Below, in pieces: positions 23,346-36,094 of a stretch of DNA of 64,000 nt. Origin of the DNA: Apodemus sylvaticus. Taxonomy: Eukaryota; Chordata; Mammalia; Rodentia; Muridae. The stretch is from NCBI RefSeq assembly GCF_947179515.1, contig NC_067481.1, positions 83,838,015 to 83,902,014 of the forward strand. The letters run 5' to 3'. The translations under genes and the position numbers were made by a program. The stretch's first letter is position 1. Each line of letters begins with the position of its first letter. The notes beneath the pieces were generated by a model. The model was not told the origin of the DNA. It made no database searches and worked only from the letters and a program-made list of their open reading frames with translations.

Positions 23346-24689
23346 TAATGCTAAAAACACTCATCTGTTTACCGTTCTAGTATTTCACACTATCCTTATG
23401 TTGGCCTGTCAGTATTTTCCTATCATGGAGGGTCGAAGTTTGTTAACTTCTCCCTAGGAGTAGTGCCACACAACAACACATTTAGTTTATTTTGTTGTTG
23501 AAAGTTTGTTGTTAACAGTAGGAAGACTGAAATGCTAGCACCGAACTCACTTGTTGACATTTAGATACTTTCTGATAAATCCTAGTTTATAATTCCATAG
23601 AAACTCATTTGAAAGAGATTCTGTCCAGTGTGAATCTATTTTACATAAATATTATGATTTGTTTAATCTTTATGAAAAATGAGTTGGTGAGCTGGAACCA
23701 AACTGAAAATTAGATAGTCATTTTTGAAATTCTGTATAAATACTTAAGAAAACTGCAAAATAACATGATCAAAATATGTTCTAGTCCTACACATAAATCT
23801 CATAGCTGAGAGAATTTGTGTTCTCAAACATGAGATATCTATGTAATCAGTTTACCACGTGGGTATTTTCATTATTTACTATTCTCCAAGTCATCTATTA
23901 GATACAGTGTATTAAATTCTAATTAAATTAGTGATTTCTTGTTTGTAACATCTTATTTCTTTAACATCACAAAGCCAGGCAATATTCATGATCCACTTTA
24001 GAATAATCATTTGATGTGGTGGGTAATCACATTGCTGAGGTAATGAGCCCACTTAAATTATCAAAAAAGAAAAATTAGTAATACTGCCAATGCTCAAACA
24101 CAAAAGTCTGTAAGATACAAATTAAGCAAAGTGTATATTCTCTAGGGAAGTTTGGATCTGAAAAAGTCTAAATATTCAGCTAAAAATTTTGGAGGAAATA
24201 TGAATATCTTCTGTGAGAAAATATGCTAGAAAAAACAGACAATGCTCTGAAGGAAATAGAGAAAACATAGAATTATTTTTTAGAGGGGTATCATAAGGAA
24301 AAGTCAAAAGCCTCCCTAAATTGTCCACTTGCTTGAGAATAATAAGTTTCTCATTTCTTTGTGATTTCTAGCCTCTGCTATCATGGTTACAAATTTCTAG
24401 GACCTATCCATATGGGTTTTTAAATTGATTATTTCTCTTGGAAAAATTAATGCCACAAATAACCAAGACATTAAAAGCAGCCAGAAGTAAACACACTGAC
24501 TGTTCCTCAGAAGATCAGGAAAGAAAACATGTTTTCTAGCATTATGGATATGTAGAAGTGGAAATCTCAAAGAGCACTGTTGAACACATCTTAGAACTAA
24601 TAATTTTATGTTCTACAAACCATCATGCTCCACATCTAAGTACATATTCTTCTCATACACATCATTGAGTCCAGAAATATGTCACATCA
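23346..24689. other. AT-rich DNA, nothing recognised
   Basis: No gene, SINE or LINE that I can support. Confidence 0.5.
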
Positions 24690-25400
24690 CTACAGACAAT
24701 CAACTTTTGGCAAAGACAAAGAGATAATGTAGTGATAAAAGTGTAGCCATTTGGACAAATGGAGTCAAACAGCCCAACAATCGAATATCTTTATGGAGAA
24801 AAGAAAATTCTGTTCACTCACAACATGCACAAAACTTTAAATGTGCATATGCAAACATATAGCTAAATGGAAAATAATTAGAAAATTATTTTAAAAAGTT
24901 CTTTTTAGAAAATGAAAAATTATTTTTGTTATCCAGTCAACTGGAAAGAGAATGAATATCACCATGAAATACAATGGAGAAAACCCCAAAAAGATACAGA
25001 CTATGTAAGAAAATCCCTGGTTCCAAGCATAGAGAATGCCCCTCAAAGTTGTTGGTCAGAGGAATTAAAGAAACTGCCCAAACCATGTAGACTACTGCTA
25101 CTGACCTTAGTTGTCCCCAGCCCTTGAAGAAAAGACCCTATTTCTACAGACATCACATGCTTCAGGGAAATCTAGCTGGAACTGAGCTACAGCCCTCCAG
25201 AGTGCCTCTCATAGAATCTGAATATGTTATTCAAGCTGCCAAAAGAGAAAAACAATCAGTCTCTAGTCCTACCCAGGTATAAAGCCTGTGAACTACAATG
25301 ATTGGATTGGCAAGATATTCATACTGGTGTGATAGTGACACGCTTATCTTAGGGCTAAATAACAGCTATCCAATGGAAGTCTGTTCGATTTGAGAAAATT
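24690..25400 (+). mobile_element. Old murid L1 remnant (ORF2 end and 3' UTR)
   Basis: The section 24710-24840 resembles the ORF2 stretch 'acaaagNNataa...acaaatgg...gcacaaaact' in sense, and 25235-25390 resembles an old rodent L1 3' UTR block ('ctctagtcctacccagg', 'cctgtgaactacaatga'). Strong decay and missing pieces leave its exact limits uncertain. The 71-codon frame at 24912 is not supported as a gene. Confidence 0.45.
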
Positions 25401-25649
25401 TGTGTATCCATGGCACTGTATACCAATAGGATATTTCTCTCTGATATTTTATAATCATGAAAGCAACAGAGAGGAAAATAATATAGGAAAGAAGTCTACA
25501 AGCTCACAAAATACAGCTCATAAATTGTGGTGGAAAAACATATTCCTAAATAAAACAAGACTCTGAGGAAGGGGATCAGCTCCAAAGATGCTACAGAGTC
25601 AACTCCCAATTGCTTTGTGTTAACTTTGTTTTGTATTGTATTATCTTGT

Positions 25650-25745
25650 GTTGTTTTGTTTGAGACAGAGTCTTATTTTTTAGACTGCCAGGCTTTGAAC
25701 ATGTGATCGCCATGTCTCAGCGATCTTCAGTGCTAGAATTACTTC
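25650..25745 (-). mobile_element. B1-like SINE fragment
   Basis: In antisense: 'tttgtttgagacagagtctt' followed by a decayed '...gccaggctttgaac' and 'atgtgatcgccatgtctcag', then '...gtgctagaattac'. This is the order of a 7SL-derived B1 element, heavily mutated and shortened. Confidence 0.6.
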
Positions 25746-26226
25746 TCCATTATGATTTACAAATCATCATCTACAACAAAACCCAATGCAATATTTTCAT
25801 TTTAAACTTTTGCAAAATCTCAGCATACTCAAGGATATTGGTAGTTTGATACAGTTCTCAAAGTATGAAACTACTTTGAAGGAAAAGAATTTGGAGGCCC
25901 CTAACTCGAGGAGCCAGGAGAAATCTGCCTTGATCTAAACTTTTGGGGCTCATTTTCTTCACAGGTAAATTAGGTCTACTGGTGCCTAATTTGCCAGTTT
26001 CAGAGAACGGCATTGGTGATATATTTGTATTTACAATAGATAGCACTGAATGATGGCAGTTTAAATGACAAAGCTGGTCCAGGCATTACAAATGTCACCC
26101 TATCTAGTCTCTCAAAATGCTGAAGGGTGAATCACCCTAATTAACATTTGAGAGTTATAGAAAACTGAAAGGTTTAAGACGTTAAGCTTTTCAAGACACA
26201 CAGGCAGCACTTTGTTCATTTAGTGG

Positions 26227-26247
26227 TTTGTTGTTGTTGTTGTTGTT
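26227..26247. repeat. (GTT)n microsatellite
   Basis: About seven GTT units; the Leu-rich short frame over it is an artefact. Confidence 0.85.
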
Positions 26248-26495
26248 ATTTGTTCTTTGTTTTTTTAACCTAGATATTAATAGAATACACAAAGGCTTAT
26301 TTAGGAGGGAAACAACTAATAGTTGGTGCATAATTTTGATCATTGAAACATATTGTAAACATGGTCAGAACAAGGGAAACAATCTAATCACTTTATCTAT
26401 TTATCACAGTTTATTACCACTAGCAGCCACTTGAAGACCATGCAATGGGTGCCTCATTTAAAATATACATAAACAAAAAGACACAGATACACATG

Positions 26496-26522
26496 CACAC
26501 ACACACACACACACACACACAC
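26496..26522. repeat. (CA)n microsatellite
   Basis: About 13 CA units. Confidence 0.9.
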
Positions 26523-27392
26523 TGTTACATACATTGTAAAATAGGATAATAACAAGCTGCTTGGGTTACTGCTCTAATCTGTTTTTCTCTCTCAACTAAA
26601 TGCAAGAGCTGTCAATCATGGGTACATATAACTAAAAAGAGAATTTGCAAAACACAATAACCACGAGCAGAATTTTAATTAGGAAACTGAGGGATTGCAG
26701 CATAGAAAACACAGAGCATTTAGCAGTCACAGCCTGTCCACTTTTCATTTCGATTCAAGGAAATTTTTTTCCCTTGAATATATGAGTCGGTCCCCATGCA
26801 TTTTGAAAATTTACTTGTGATAAGAAGATCCTTGGCATGCTGAGAAACAAATCATCTTTTTCTCTTTGTACTGAAAGGACTGAGAACAAAACACTGGGTA
26901 TTTGCTTTCTTATTAGTTTTCTTTTGTTCCCAAGATCCTAGTGGACTACAGAAAGGCTGTCTGTGGGAGAGATAGTAATAACAGTGGTTGTGAAAAGCCT
27001 GGGTGATACAAACATTTCATAGAAGTGGGCAGAACACAGAGAAACCATGTCCTTGCTTCATGATTTTATGGCCTAATTTATTCCCACTGGTGAGCACAAG
27101 GAGCCTGTGCACTTGAAGCTTCATTTGATGCACACAAATATATTCTGGATCCCCCACAATAAAAATTGCTCACCCTACACTAGTCTGTCTCCATTATGTC
27201 AACATTAAATAAGCATTATGTCCAGCATAAAGAATATTGACTGCTCTTTATTTCAAATGCCACTGGTTCTCCCTGTTTCTGAAGTAAATGTCAGTTGGGG
27301 GAGAAATGCACTGGTCTTGAAATTGAATGTGACTGAATTGCAAAGTGTTCTGATTTCCTGCTGAACATACTCAGGCCAAATAAGAGTGATGC

Positions 27393-27600
27393 ATCACAGT
27401 CAGAGATCCTGGGTTGAAATGTTCTGCTGTGTTACTCAATAGCTGTGCAATATTTATCTACTCCTGATAAATTCTACAGGCCAGCTTTCTCCTTGTTGAA
27501 AATATCACACCTATAATTGATCTTGGAAGACTTTGTAAAGAGAGAATGGTTTAACACTTATAATTCTAGTGGTAGTTAAGTCCATGACCATTACATATTT
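27393..27600 (+). mobile_element. Possible MIR SINE remnant
   Basis: 'cagtcagagatcctgggttg' followed by '...tactcaatagctgtgc' matches the order of the conserved MIR core ('...cctgggttcgaatcc...cttactagctgtgtg'). Very decayed, as expected for a repeat that predates placental mammals. Confidence 0.45.
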
Positions 27601-27885
27601 ATCATTATTGTTATGTTTAAATAAAACCAAGTTGTATGCAAGTACTGTGCTTATGATAATAGTAATAACAATTACTTTCAGTTATATTGGCATCATTCTT
27701 CTGAAATTTTACTTTCATACTTAGCAGATTCTCTAAATAATCTCAATCTTATTTGTCACAATGAAGCAAATGTCAGAGTTAGATGACAATCATTGCACTA
27801 GGAATATGAGCTCAGACTAGATTCCATGAGTGAAAACACATCACGATACTCTGAATGACACATGTAGCAGCAGTCTGATTTTAAA

Positions 27886-28010
27886 ATTAGACATAAACTT
27901 GAATTCTGATCATCGTCATTTAGGTATGTGAGAACTTAGGCAAGGTATGTAATCAGACGATATTGCCCCACCAGTTCAATGGAGAAAATACAAACATATG
28001 ACATCTGTTT
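27886..28010 (+). mobile_element. Possible MIR SINE remnant
   Basis: 'ataaacttgaattctgatca' then 'aggtatgtgagaacttaggc' and 'ggtatgtaatcag' follow the MIR pattern of 'acctgggttcgaatcc', 'agctgtgtgaccttgggc' and 'agttacttaacct'. The match is short and decayed. Confidence 0.4.
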
Positions 28011-28249
28011 ACTGGCTGCTCACTGCAAACAACTCTCTATTAAACATACATAACTTTTAGAAAAAAATGAAGCAAGTTTAATTAATGTCTATTGTGTAGA
28101 ATATTAAATTATAAAATATTAAATATTAAATTATGGATTTTATGTTTGGAATGACTTACCAGAGGTAACAAAGTTGGTAGATGAAAGGAGAGTCATCTTC
28201 ATAAATATAAAGATGGCAGAAGTAATATTTATAGCCATGGGATGTCTGA

Positions 28250-28546
28250 TATGCATTCCCAACATGAAATACTCAGTTGAAAAATTCTCAGTTGAGAAAA
28301 TGCTTCTATCAGATTGACCTATATGAGGGGCATTTTCTTAACTGATAGTTGATAAGGGAGGTCTCATCCCACGGTGAGCAGCACCAACCCTCTGTGGGTA
28401 GAGTTTGGCATGTATAAACAAGACAGTAGCAGATCAAAGCAGGAGAGGTAAGTCAGTAAAGAGCATTACTCCATGGTCTCTGGTTTAGTTTAGTTCCTGC
28501 CTCCAGCTCCCTGCCTTCACATTCCTTAATGGAGTAAAACTTGTAA
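28250..28546. repeat. Old murid interspersed repeat
   Basis: 'tgagaaaatgcttctatcag', 'ggggcattttcttaactgat', and later 'gcattactccatggtctctg' and 'ttcctgcctccagctccctg' match in order a repeat family abundant in murids, in the orientation opposite to 2215-2580. The GAAA microsatellite begins where its end would lie. Confidence 0.55.
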
Positions 28547-28547
28547 G

Positions 28548-28633
<86 letters not shown>

Positions 28634-28705
28634 GAAGGAAGGAAGGAAGGAAGGAAGGAAGGAAGGAAGGAAGGAAGGAAGGAAGAAAGAAAGAAAGAAA
28701 GAAAG
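28547..28705. repeat. (GAAA)n(GGAA)n(GAAA)n microsatellite
   Basis: A purine tract of about 160 bp in three blocks: GAAA, GGAA (28633-28684), GAAA. The 62-codon Phe/Leu/Ser frame on the minus strand is an artefact of it. The tract was probably length-variable within the species. Confidence 0.95.
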
Positions 28706-30019
28706 ATCTACCACATTAACACCACACGTATACCTTATGCATAATACACCAAAATACTTATAGAAGTGTCTAAGTATACAGATTTCAATGCATTTGATTA
28801 AGGTTAAAGTTTTGACACATCACCTCCCCAAGTAATGACAAAAAGGCCTATATTTATTTAGCTCAGGCCTTATAGCTTATGCTATTTCCCAACTAATTCA
28901 TGTAACTTACCTAAGTTTTTAATTTAATTAGAATAAATAATTACTTATTCTAATCTAAGTTCTGCCAGGTGGCTCATTGAGTGTCTCTCTTTCAGTCCTA
29001 GCACCTGTTTGTTCCTCTGTGTCTGGCTGGCCAATCTCCCTTCTCTAACACTTTGCAGAGTGCCTCTCACTGATACCCTACCTACCTTTCATCTCCTTTC
29101 CTGATGTAGGCTATTCAGATCTTTATTAAACCAATCAGCAGACGGTGATAGAGAAGTTATTTACTGAACAGTGAGACAGGTGATGCTTCATAAAAATAAC
29201 AATACCAAAGTGCAGACAGAACTCACTGCTCTTCTGGTACAGAAATCATTATTTGGATCATAATACAAAAACAGTCTTTACACAACGCACAAGAGATCAC
29301 CCCAACAAGTAAAAATATTCACATTCTACCATCGTATATAGAGTGTGTGCTGTAATAATGATATGTGGCCAACAATGCATTGTGTAAGCTTCAAGAAGGC
29401 AAGGCAATCTGTTTTCTTCACGGATGAGATTTCAATGGGTCGCTTAAACAGAGGGACTCTCAAGAGTAAGGGACAGAAGAATTGAGTAAAGCAAGTCCCA
29501 TGCTCTGATACATTAAGAACATAGGTGGTTTCTGAATGAAGCCTTTAGATGAGATTCTGTCTGAAACTCCCGAATGTAGGCATGTTTTTCTCATGTGTAG
29601 CTTAAGCAAATTCCCTGCAAAAATCAGCCGAAGAAGAGTCAACCACATCATACCCCATTCTGTTGCAGACTTTACATTCTCACCAAAAGTCTAACATGCA
29701 AATTTCAGATTCCTTCTGTGAAACATTCACCAAAGGATCTACAATGTCCTGCAGTGATCTTTGATCACTCAGTCTTTTTAAACATTCCGAGTAACTGCCG
29801 TAAGATATTAAAATGGGCCAAAACTATTTGGAGATTGGTTTTTGTGTTTTCTCAGCATCTAGGAGTCTGCTTATTTTCTTAAGTTTGTTGCTTCTATGAG
29901 AAATTAAATTTAATCTTGAAACACCAAGCTTATACTTTCATTTTCTGAAAGAGGGAAGTTCTCTCCCTCACACTCACCCCCAACTCTCACCCACTCTCAG
30001 TGTTTACAGTATTTTTTCC
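28706..30019. other. Unassigned DNA
   Basis: No gene or repeat family recognised. Confidence 0.5.
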
Positions 30020-31280
30020 TCTTGATCACATTAGTCGATTTTTTTAATGTTTCTAGTCTTTTCAGAGACCTCATTGCTTTGTTTTTTTGTAGAACCTGTA
30101 TTTCATTACTATTTTTCAGTATTTATGATTTCATTTCTTCTATTTTATTATTGAGATTTGGCTGTTACTTCTTCCAGTGTTGTAACACTGGTATTTCTGT
30201 TGTTAAATCTGGAGTAGGTGATTTTGAATATAAACATTTACAGTCATATAGTTCCTCCAAGCACCACTGTGGCTGAACTTCATGTTATACTTTCAATTTC
30301 ATTAATTTAGAACATACTCAATCTCCCTTGGAATTTAACTTCTTGTTAAACTTATCTGTTTGGTTATAAATATTCTTCCTTCTGTTACAGATTTCTAATT
30401 TAAGTCTAGAGTGGACTAAAACCTATTTTATGATTTCGGTCTATGTAAATCTGTTGAAATTTATTGGTCATTTAAAAATGTGATAACATGCTGTACAGAC
30501 CTTGGAAAGAATGTGTACTCTGCTGCTGAATTAATCATCTTGTATAAAAGTGTCTGTTGAGTCTGTCTATTTTGCCTATATTGTTTAAAGTTACTTATTT
30601 TGTCTTTAGTTGTCTTTGTAGGAACACAGTCATTATCCATGATGACTATTTCAGTTTAGGGCTTTGTGAAATTTTTCTGTGTCTTTCCTCATTTCCATCT
30701 ATGTATTTATGTTGGTGCTAGGCTTTGAAACCAAGGCCCTTATCCATGTTAAGCATTTACTATAACACCAAAGTAAAGCACTAATTTTAGTTCTTTATTT
30801 TGTCTTCCTTTACTTCACATAATTTTGATTGTTCTATATAATATATATAAAGAATAATTGTTAGAACATGATGACGACCCTGTGTTTTATTGATGTACTT
30901 TTTTATCTTAATAATCTTCTTCCTAAATATTAAAATACAGTTTTGTTTTACTATTGTAACAATAGTGATAGATTTTAGTTGAATGCATGAAGCATGTTTT
31001 ATTCTTTAAATTCAACCTATGTATACATTTGATGTGAAATACATCTCCTTTACAAATACACAGTTGGATCTGTTTCCTTTATTTGACAAGTCTGATTATG
31101 TTTATTTTATTGTAAATTCACTGACTCCTTCATACTCCATACTATTATTAATGCAATAAAATAATATTATTTGTCTCTTTTCACTTGCAAATTTCTTTCA
31201 TTTTCTACATGTTTTGTGGATGTTTTGTTTACCTCTCATCTTTATAGCTATATTTGCAATACATGAATATTTTTTTGCAT
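30020..31280 (-). mobile_element. Ancient mammalian L1 (L1M-type) ORF2 remnant
   Basis: Antisense and collinear over about 1.2 kb with pre-murine L1 ORF2: '...tcctccaagcaccactgtgg' (the ALRGK-like region), '...gaatgtgtactctgctgctg', 'cacagttggatctg' and 'ttttctacatgttttgtgg' occur in the expected order and spacing. It is far more diverged than the murine L1 copies and is interrupted by an ID/B4-like SINE. No open frame remains. Confidence 0.7.
30713..30796 (-). mobile_element. ID/B4-like SINE inside ancient L1
   Basis: 'ggtgctaggctttgaaacca' then 'aggcccttatccatgttaag' and 'catttactataacacca' follow the antisense order of the tRNA-Ala-derived head shared by ID and B4 SINEs. Decayed. Confidence 0.55.
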
Positions 31281-32238
31281 AGCATTTTAATACCATTAAA
31301 GATTTGATTTGTTAATATATCTGAATTATTTTTGACTTCTCACTCTACATTTCATAAAAAGGAATGTATCAGATTTATTTTAGACATATTAATTTAGCTC
31401 AAATAAGATTTATAAACAACTATAATATTTTTCATTAATTTACCTTCATTTGTATTATTATAATACATAATATGTGTATTTATACAATTTTTGTTCTCCC
31501 TTCTTATTTATTGGATATTTTATTTATTTACATTTCAAATGTTATCCCCTTTCCTGATTCCCCCCCCCCTTCACAGAAAACTGCTATCCCATTCCCATCC
31601 TCCTGCTTCTAAGAGGGTGTGCCCGACCTACCCACCCACCCACTCCTGCCTCCTCACCCTTGCATTCCCCTACACTGGGCATCTACCCTTAAGAAGACCA
31701 ATGGACTTTTCTCCTGTTGAGGCCTGACAAGGCCATTCTCTGCTATATATACTGCTGGAGGCATGGGTTCCCCACTGAGTACTCCTTGGTATGTGCTTTA
31801 GACCCTGGGAGCTCTAGTTGGTTGATATAGTTGTTCTTCTTATGGGGTTGCAAACCCCTTCAGTTCCTTCAGTCCTTTCTCTAATGTCTCCACTGGGAAT
31901 TCTATGATCAATTCAACTGTGGGTTGTAAGCAACCACCTCTCAAGCTCTGGCAGAGCCTCTCAGGAGACAGCTATATCAAGCTCCTCTCAGCAAGCACTT
32001 CTAGTCATGCACGATAATGTCTGCGTTCGGTGCCTGTATATGGGATGGATCCTCAAGTTGGGCAGTTTCTGGGTGTCCTTTCCTTCTGTCTCTGCTCCAT
32101 ACTTTGTCTCCATATTTGCTCCAATGAGTATTTTGTTACCTCTTCTAAGAAGGACTGAAGCACCCACACTTTGGTCTTTCTTTTCCTTGAGTTTCATGTG
32201 GTCTGTAAATTGTATCTTGGTTTTTCCAAGCTTTTAGG

Positions 32239-35200
32239 CTAATATCCATTTATCAGTGAGTGCAAACCATGTGTGTTCTTTTGTGACTGGCTTTCCTCAC
32301 TCAGGATATTTCCTAGTTCCATCCACTTGCCTAAGAATTTCATAAATCCATGGTTTTTAGAAGCTGAGTAGTAATGCATTGTGTAAATGTACCACATTTT
32401 TATGTGTCTATTCCTCTGTTGAAGGACATCTGGGTTCTTCCCAGTTTCTGGATATTATAAATAGGGCTGCTATGAACATAGTGGAGGATGTGTCATTGTT
32501 AAATGTTAGAACAACCTGGTTCCTCAGGTAATAGTATGACCAATTTTCTGAGGAAACACAGGTACAACCAAAGAGATTGTACCAGCTTGCATCCCACCAG
32601 CAATGGAGGAGTGTTACTCTTTCTCTACATTCTCACAAGCATCTGCTGTCACCTGAGTTTTTGATCTTAGCCATTCTGAGTGATGAGGGGGTGTAATTTC
32701 AGTATAGTTTTGATTTACATTTCCCTGATGACTAAGGATGTTGAACATTTCTTTAGGTGTTTTTAGGCCATTTGGTATTCCTCAGCTGAGAATTCTTTCT
32801 TTAGCTCCGGTCCCCATTTTTTAAATAGGGTTATTTGATTGTATGCAATATAATTTATTGTGTTCTTGCTATATATTAGATATTAATCCTATTAGCCTTC
32901 TATCAGATGTAGTATTGGTAAAGATATTTTCTCAATCTATTGTTTCCTGTTTTGTCCTATTGACAGTGTCCTTTACTTTAAAGAAGGTTTGCAATTTTAT
33001 GAGGTCCCATTTGTCAATCATTCATCTTAGAGCATAGGCCATTGTTCTGTTCAGGACTGTTTCCCTTGTGCCCATGTGTTCAAGGATCTTCCCCACTTTC
33101 TCTTCTATTAGTTACAGTGTATCTGGTTTTATGTGGAGGTCCTTGTTCCACTTGGACTTGGAAGTTTGTAGAAGGAGATAAGAATGAATAGATTTGAATT
33201 CTTTTTCATGCTGACCACCTGTTGAATCAACACCGTTTTTTGAAGATGCTGGCTTTTTATCCACTGGACAATATTAGCTCCTTTGTCAAAAAATCAAGTG
33301 TCCAGAGGTATGTGGGTTCATTTCTGGGTCTTCAATTCTATTCCTTGATATTACTGCCTGTCTCTGAACTAATACCATGCAATTTTTTTTATCACTATTT
33401 CTCTGTAGTACAGCTTGAGGTCAGGGATGGCGATTCCCCTAAATATTCTTTTGCTGTTGAGTATAGTTTTCACTATCTTGAGTTTTTTCTTTTTGTTATT
33501 CCAAATGAATTTGCAAATTGCTCTTTGTGACACTATGAAGAATTGAGTTGGAATTTTGATGGGAATTGTGTTGAGTCTGTAGATTGCTTTGGGAAAGATG
33601 ATTATTTTTACTATATTAATCCTGCCGATTCATGAACATGGGAGATCTTTCCATCTTCTGAGATCTTCTTAGATTTCTTTCTTCAGAGGCTTGAAGTTCT
33701 TGTCATACAGATCTTTCACTTTTTTGGTTAGAGTCACACCGTGGCATGTAATATTATTTGTTACTATTGTGACAGGTGTCATTTCCCAAATTTCTTTCTC
33801 AGCCTGATGATCCTTAGAGTAGAGGAAGGCTATTGATTTGTTTGAGTTAATTTTGTATCCAGGCACTTTACTGAAGTTGGTTATCAGATTTAGGAGTTCT
33901 CTGGAGGAATTTTTGAGGTCACTTGTGTAAACTGTCATATCATCTGCAAATTGTGATATTTTGACTTTTCCTTTCCAATTTGTATCCCTTTTACTTCCTT
34001 TTGTTGACTAACTGCTCTGGCAAGGACCTCTAGTACTATATTGAATAAGTAGGGAGAGAGGGAGGACAACCTTGTGTAGTCCCTGATTTTAGTGGTATTG
34101 CTTCAAATATCTCTCCATTCAGTTTGATTTTGGCTACAGGTTTGCTGTACATTGCTTTTACTATGTTTAGATATGGGCCTTAAATACCTGATGTTTTCAA
34201 TACTTTTAACATGAAGTGGTATTGAAATTAGTCAAATGATTTCTCAGCATGTAAGGAGATGATCATGTGGTTCTTCTCCTTTGAGATTGTTTATATAGTG
34301 TATTACGTTGATTGATTTCTATGTATTGAAACATCCCTACATTCCTAGGATAAAGCCTACTTGATCATGATGGATGCTTGTTTTGAAGTGTTCTTGCATT
34401 TGCTTTATGAGAATTTAACTGAGTAATTTTGCATCAATACTCATTAGGGAATTTGTTCTGAAGTTCTGTTTCTTTTCTGGGTCTTTGTGTGGTTTCTGAA
34501 TAAGTGTAATTGTGGCTTCATAAAAGGAATTGGGTAGTGTTCCTTCTGTTTCTATTTTGTGGAATAGTTTGAAGAGAATTGGTGTTAGTTCTTCTTTGAA
34601 GGTCCGATAGAACTCTGCACTAAACCCATCTGGTCCAGAGCTTTTTTGGTTTGGAGACTTTTAATGACTCTTTAGAGGTTATGGGAGTATTTGGATGCTT
34701 TATCTGATTCTGACTTAACTTTGACACCTAGCATGTGTCTAGAAAATTGTCCATTCCATCCAGATTTTCCAGTTTTGTTGAGTATAGGCTTTTGTAGTAA
34801 GATCTGATGATTTTTTTTGGATTTCCTTGGTTTCTGGTGTTATGTTTCCCTTTTCATTTATGATTTTGTTAATTTGGATACTGCCTCTATGCCCCCTGGT
34901 TAGTCTGGCTAAGGGTTTATTTATCTTGTTGATTTTCTCAAAGAACCAACTCCTGATTTTGTTGATTCTTTGTAATGATCTTTTTCCTTCTACTTGGTTG
35001 ATTTCTTTCCTGAGTTTTATTATTTCCTGTACTCTACTCCTCTTTAGTATATTTGCTTCTTTTTGTTCTAGAGCTTTCAGGTGTGCTGTCAAGCTGCTAA
35101 TATATGCTCTTTCCAGTTTCTTTTTGTAGGTACTTAGAGCTATCAGTTTCCTTTTAGCACTGGTTTCATTTTGTCCCATAATTTTTGGTATGATTTGCCT

Positions 35201-36030
35201 TCATTTTTGTTAAATTCTAAAAAGTCTTTAATTTCTTTATTTTTCTTGACCAAGTTATCAATGACTAGAGCATTGTTCAGTTTCCATGTGTATATGGGCT
35301 TTCCAAAGGTTTTGTTGCTTTTTGCAGACTAGCTTTAGTCCATGGTGAGCTGATAGGATACACAGGATTATGTCAATCTTCTTGTATCTTTTGATGCCTT
35401 TATTGTGACCACTTATATGATAAATTTTTGAGAAGGTACCATGAGGTGCTGAGAAGAAGGTATATTCTTTTGATTTAGGATGAAATGTTCTATATTTATG
35501 TTAAATCCATTTGGATGATAACTCCTGTTAGTTTCACTATGTCTTTATTTAGTTTCTGTTTCCATGATCTGTCTGTTGACTAGAGTAGGGTGTTGACGTC
35601 TCCCACTATTATTGTGCGAGGTGCATCATGTGCTTTGAGCTTAAGTAAAGTTTCTTTTATAAATGTGAGTGCCCTCGCATTTGGAGCATAAATGTTCAGA
35701 ATCAAGAGTTCATCATGGTAGATTTTTCCTTTGATGAGCATGAAGTGTCCTTCCTTATCTTTTTTTGATAACTTTAGGTTGAAAGTCAATCTTATTCTAT
35801 ATTAGAATGGCTACTCCAGATTGTTTCTTGGGACCATTTGCTTGGAAAATTGTTTTCCAACCTTTTACTCTGAGGTAGTGTCTGTCTTTTTTACTGAGGT
35901 GGTTTTCTTGTATTCAGAAAAATGCTGGGTCCTTTTTAAGGGTCCAGTCTGTTAGTCAATCTCTTTTAATTGGGAATTGAGTGCATTGATGTTGAGATTT
36001 TAAGGAAATGTGATTGGTGCTTCCTGTAAT
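32239..36030 (-). pseudogene. L1 ORF2 remnant
   Basis: Minus strand; the C terminus reads SLINGY with its stop at 32239. Recognisable blocks going 5' to 3' are the endonuclease (ILNIYAPNARALTFIKETLLKL followed by IIVGDVNTLL, where the usual GDFNT reads GDVNT), RRSRVQEIIKL-type linker, and the reverse transcriptase region, whose later part includes LITNFSKVPGYKINSNKS and FLYSKDHQAEKEI. Frames are broken in many places, with none over 150 codons. It is a dead copy; the 5' limit is approximate. Confidence 0.88.
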
Positions 36031-36094
36031 TTTTGTTATTTGTGGTGGAATTATGTTTGTGTGGCTATTTTCTTTTGGGTTTCTTGGAAGAAGA

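Larger units (their letters stand above)
25746..27392. other. Unassigned DNA with two simple repeats
   Basis: No gene recognised. It holds the GTT repeat at 26227-26247 and the CA repeat at 26496-26522. Confidence 0.5.

Noticed and set aside
28526..28714. 62-codon minus-strand frame rich in Phe, Leu and Ser
   Set aside because: It is a translation of the GAAA/GGAA microsatellite.
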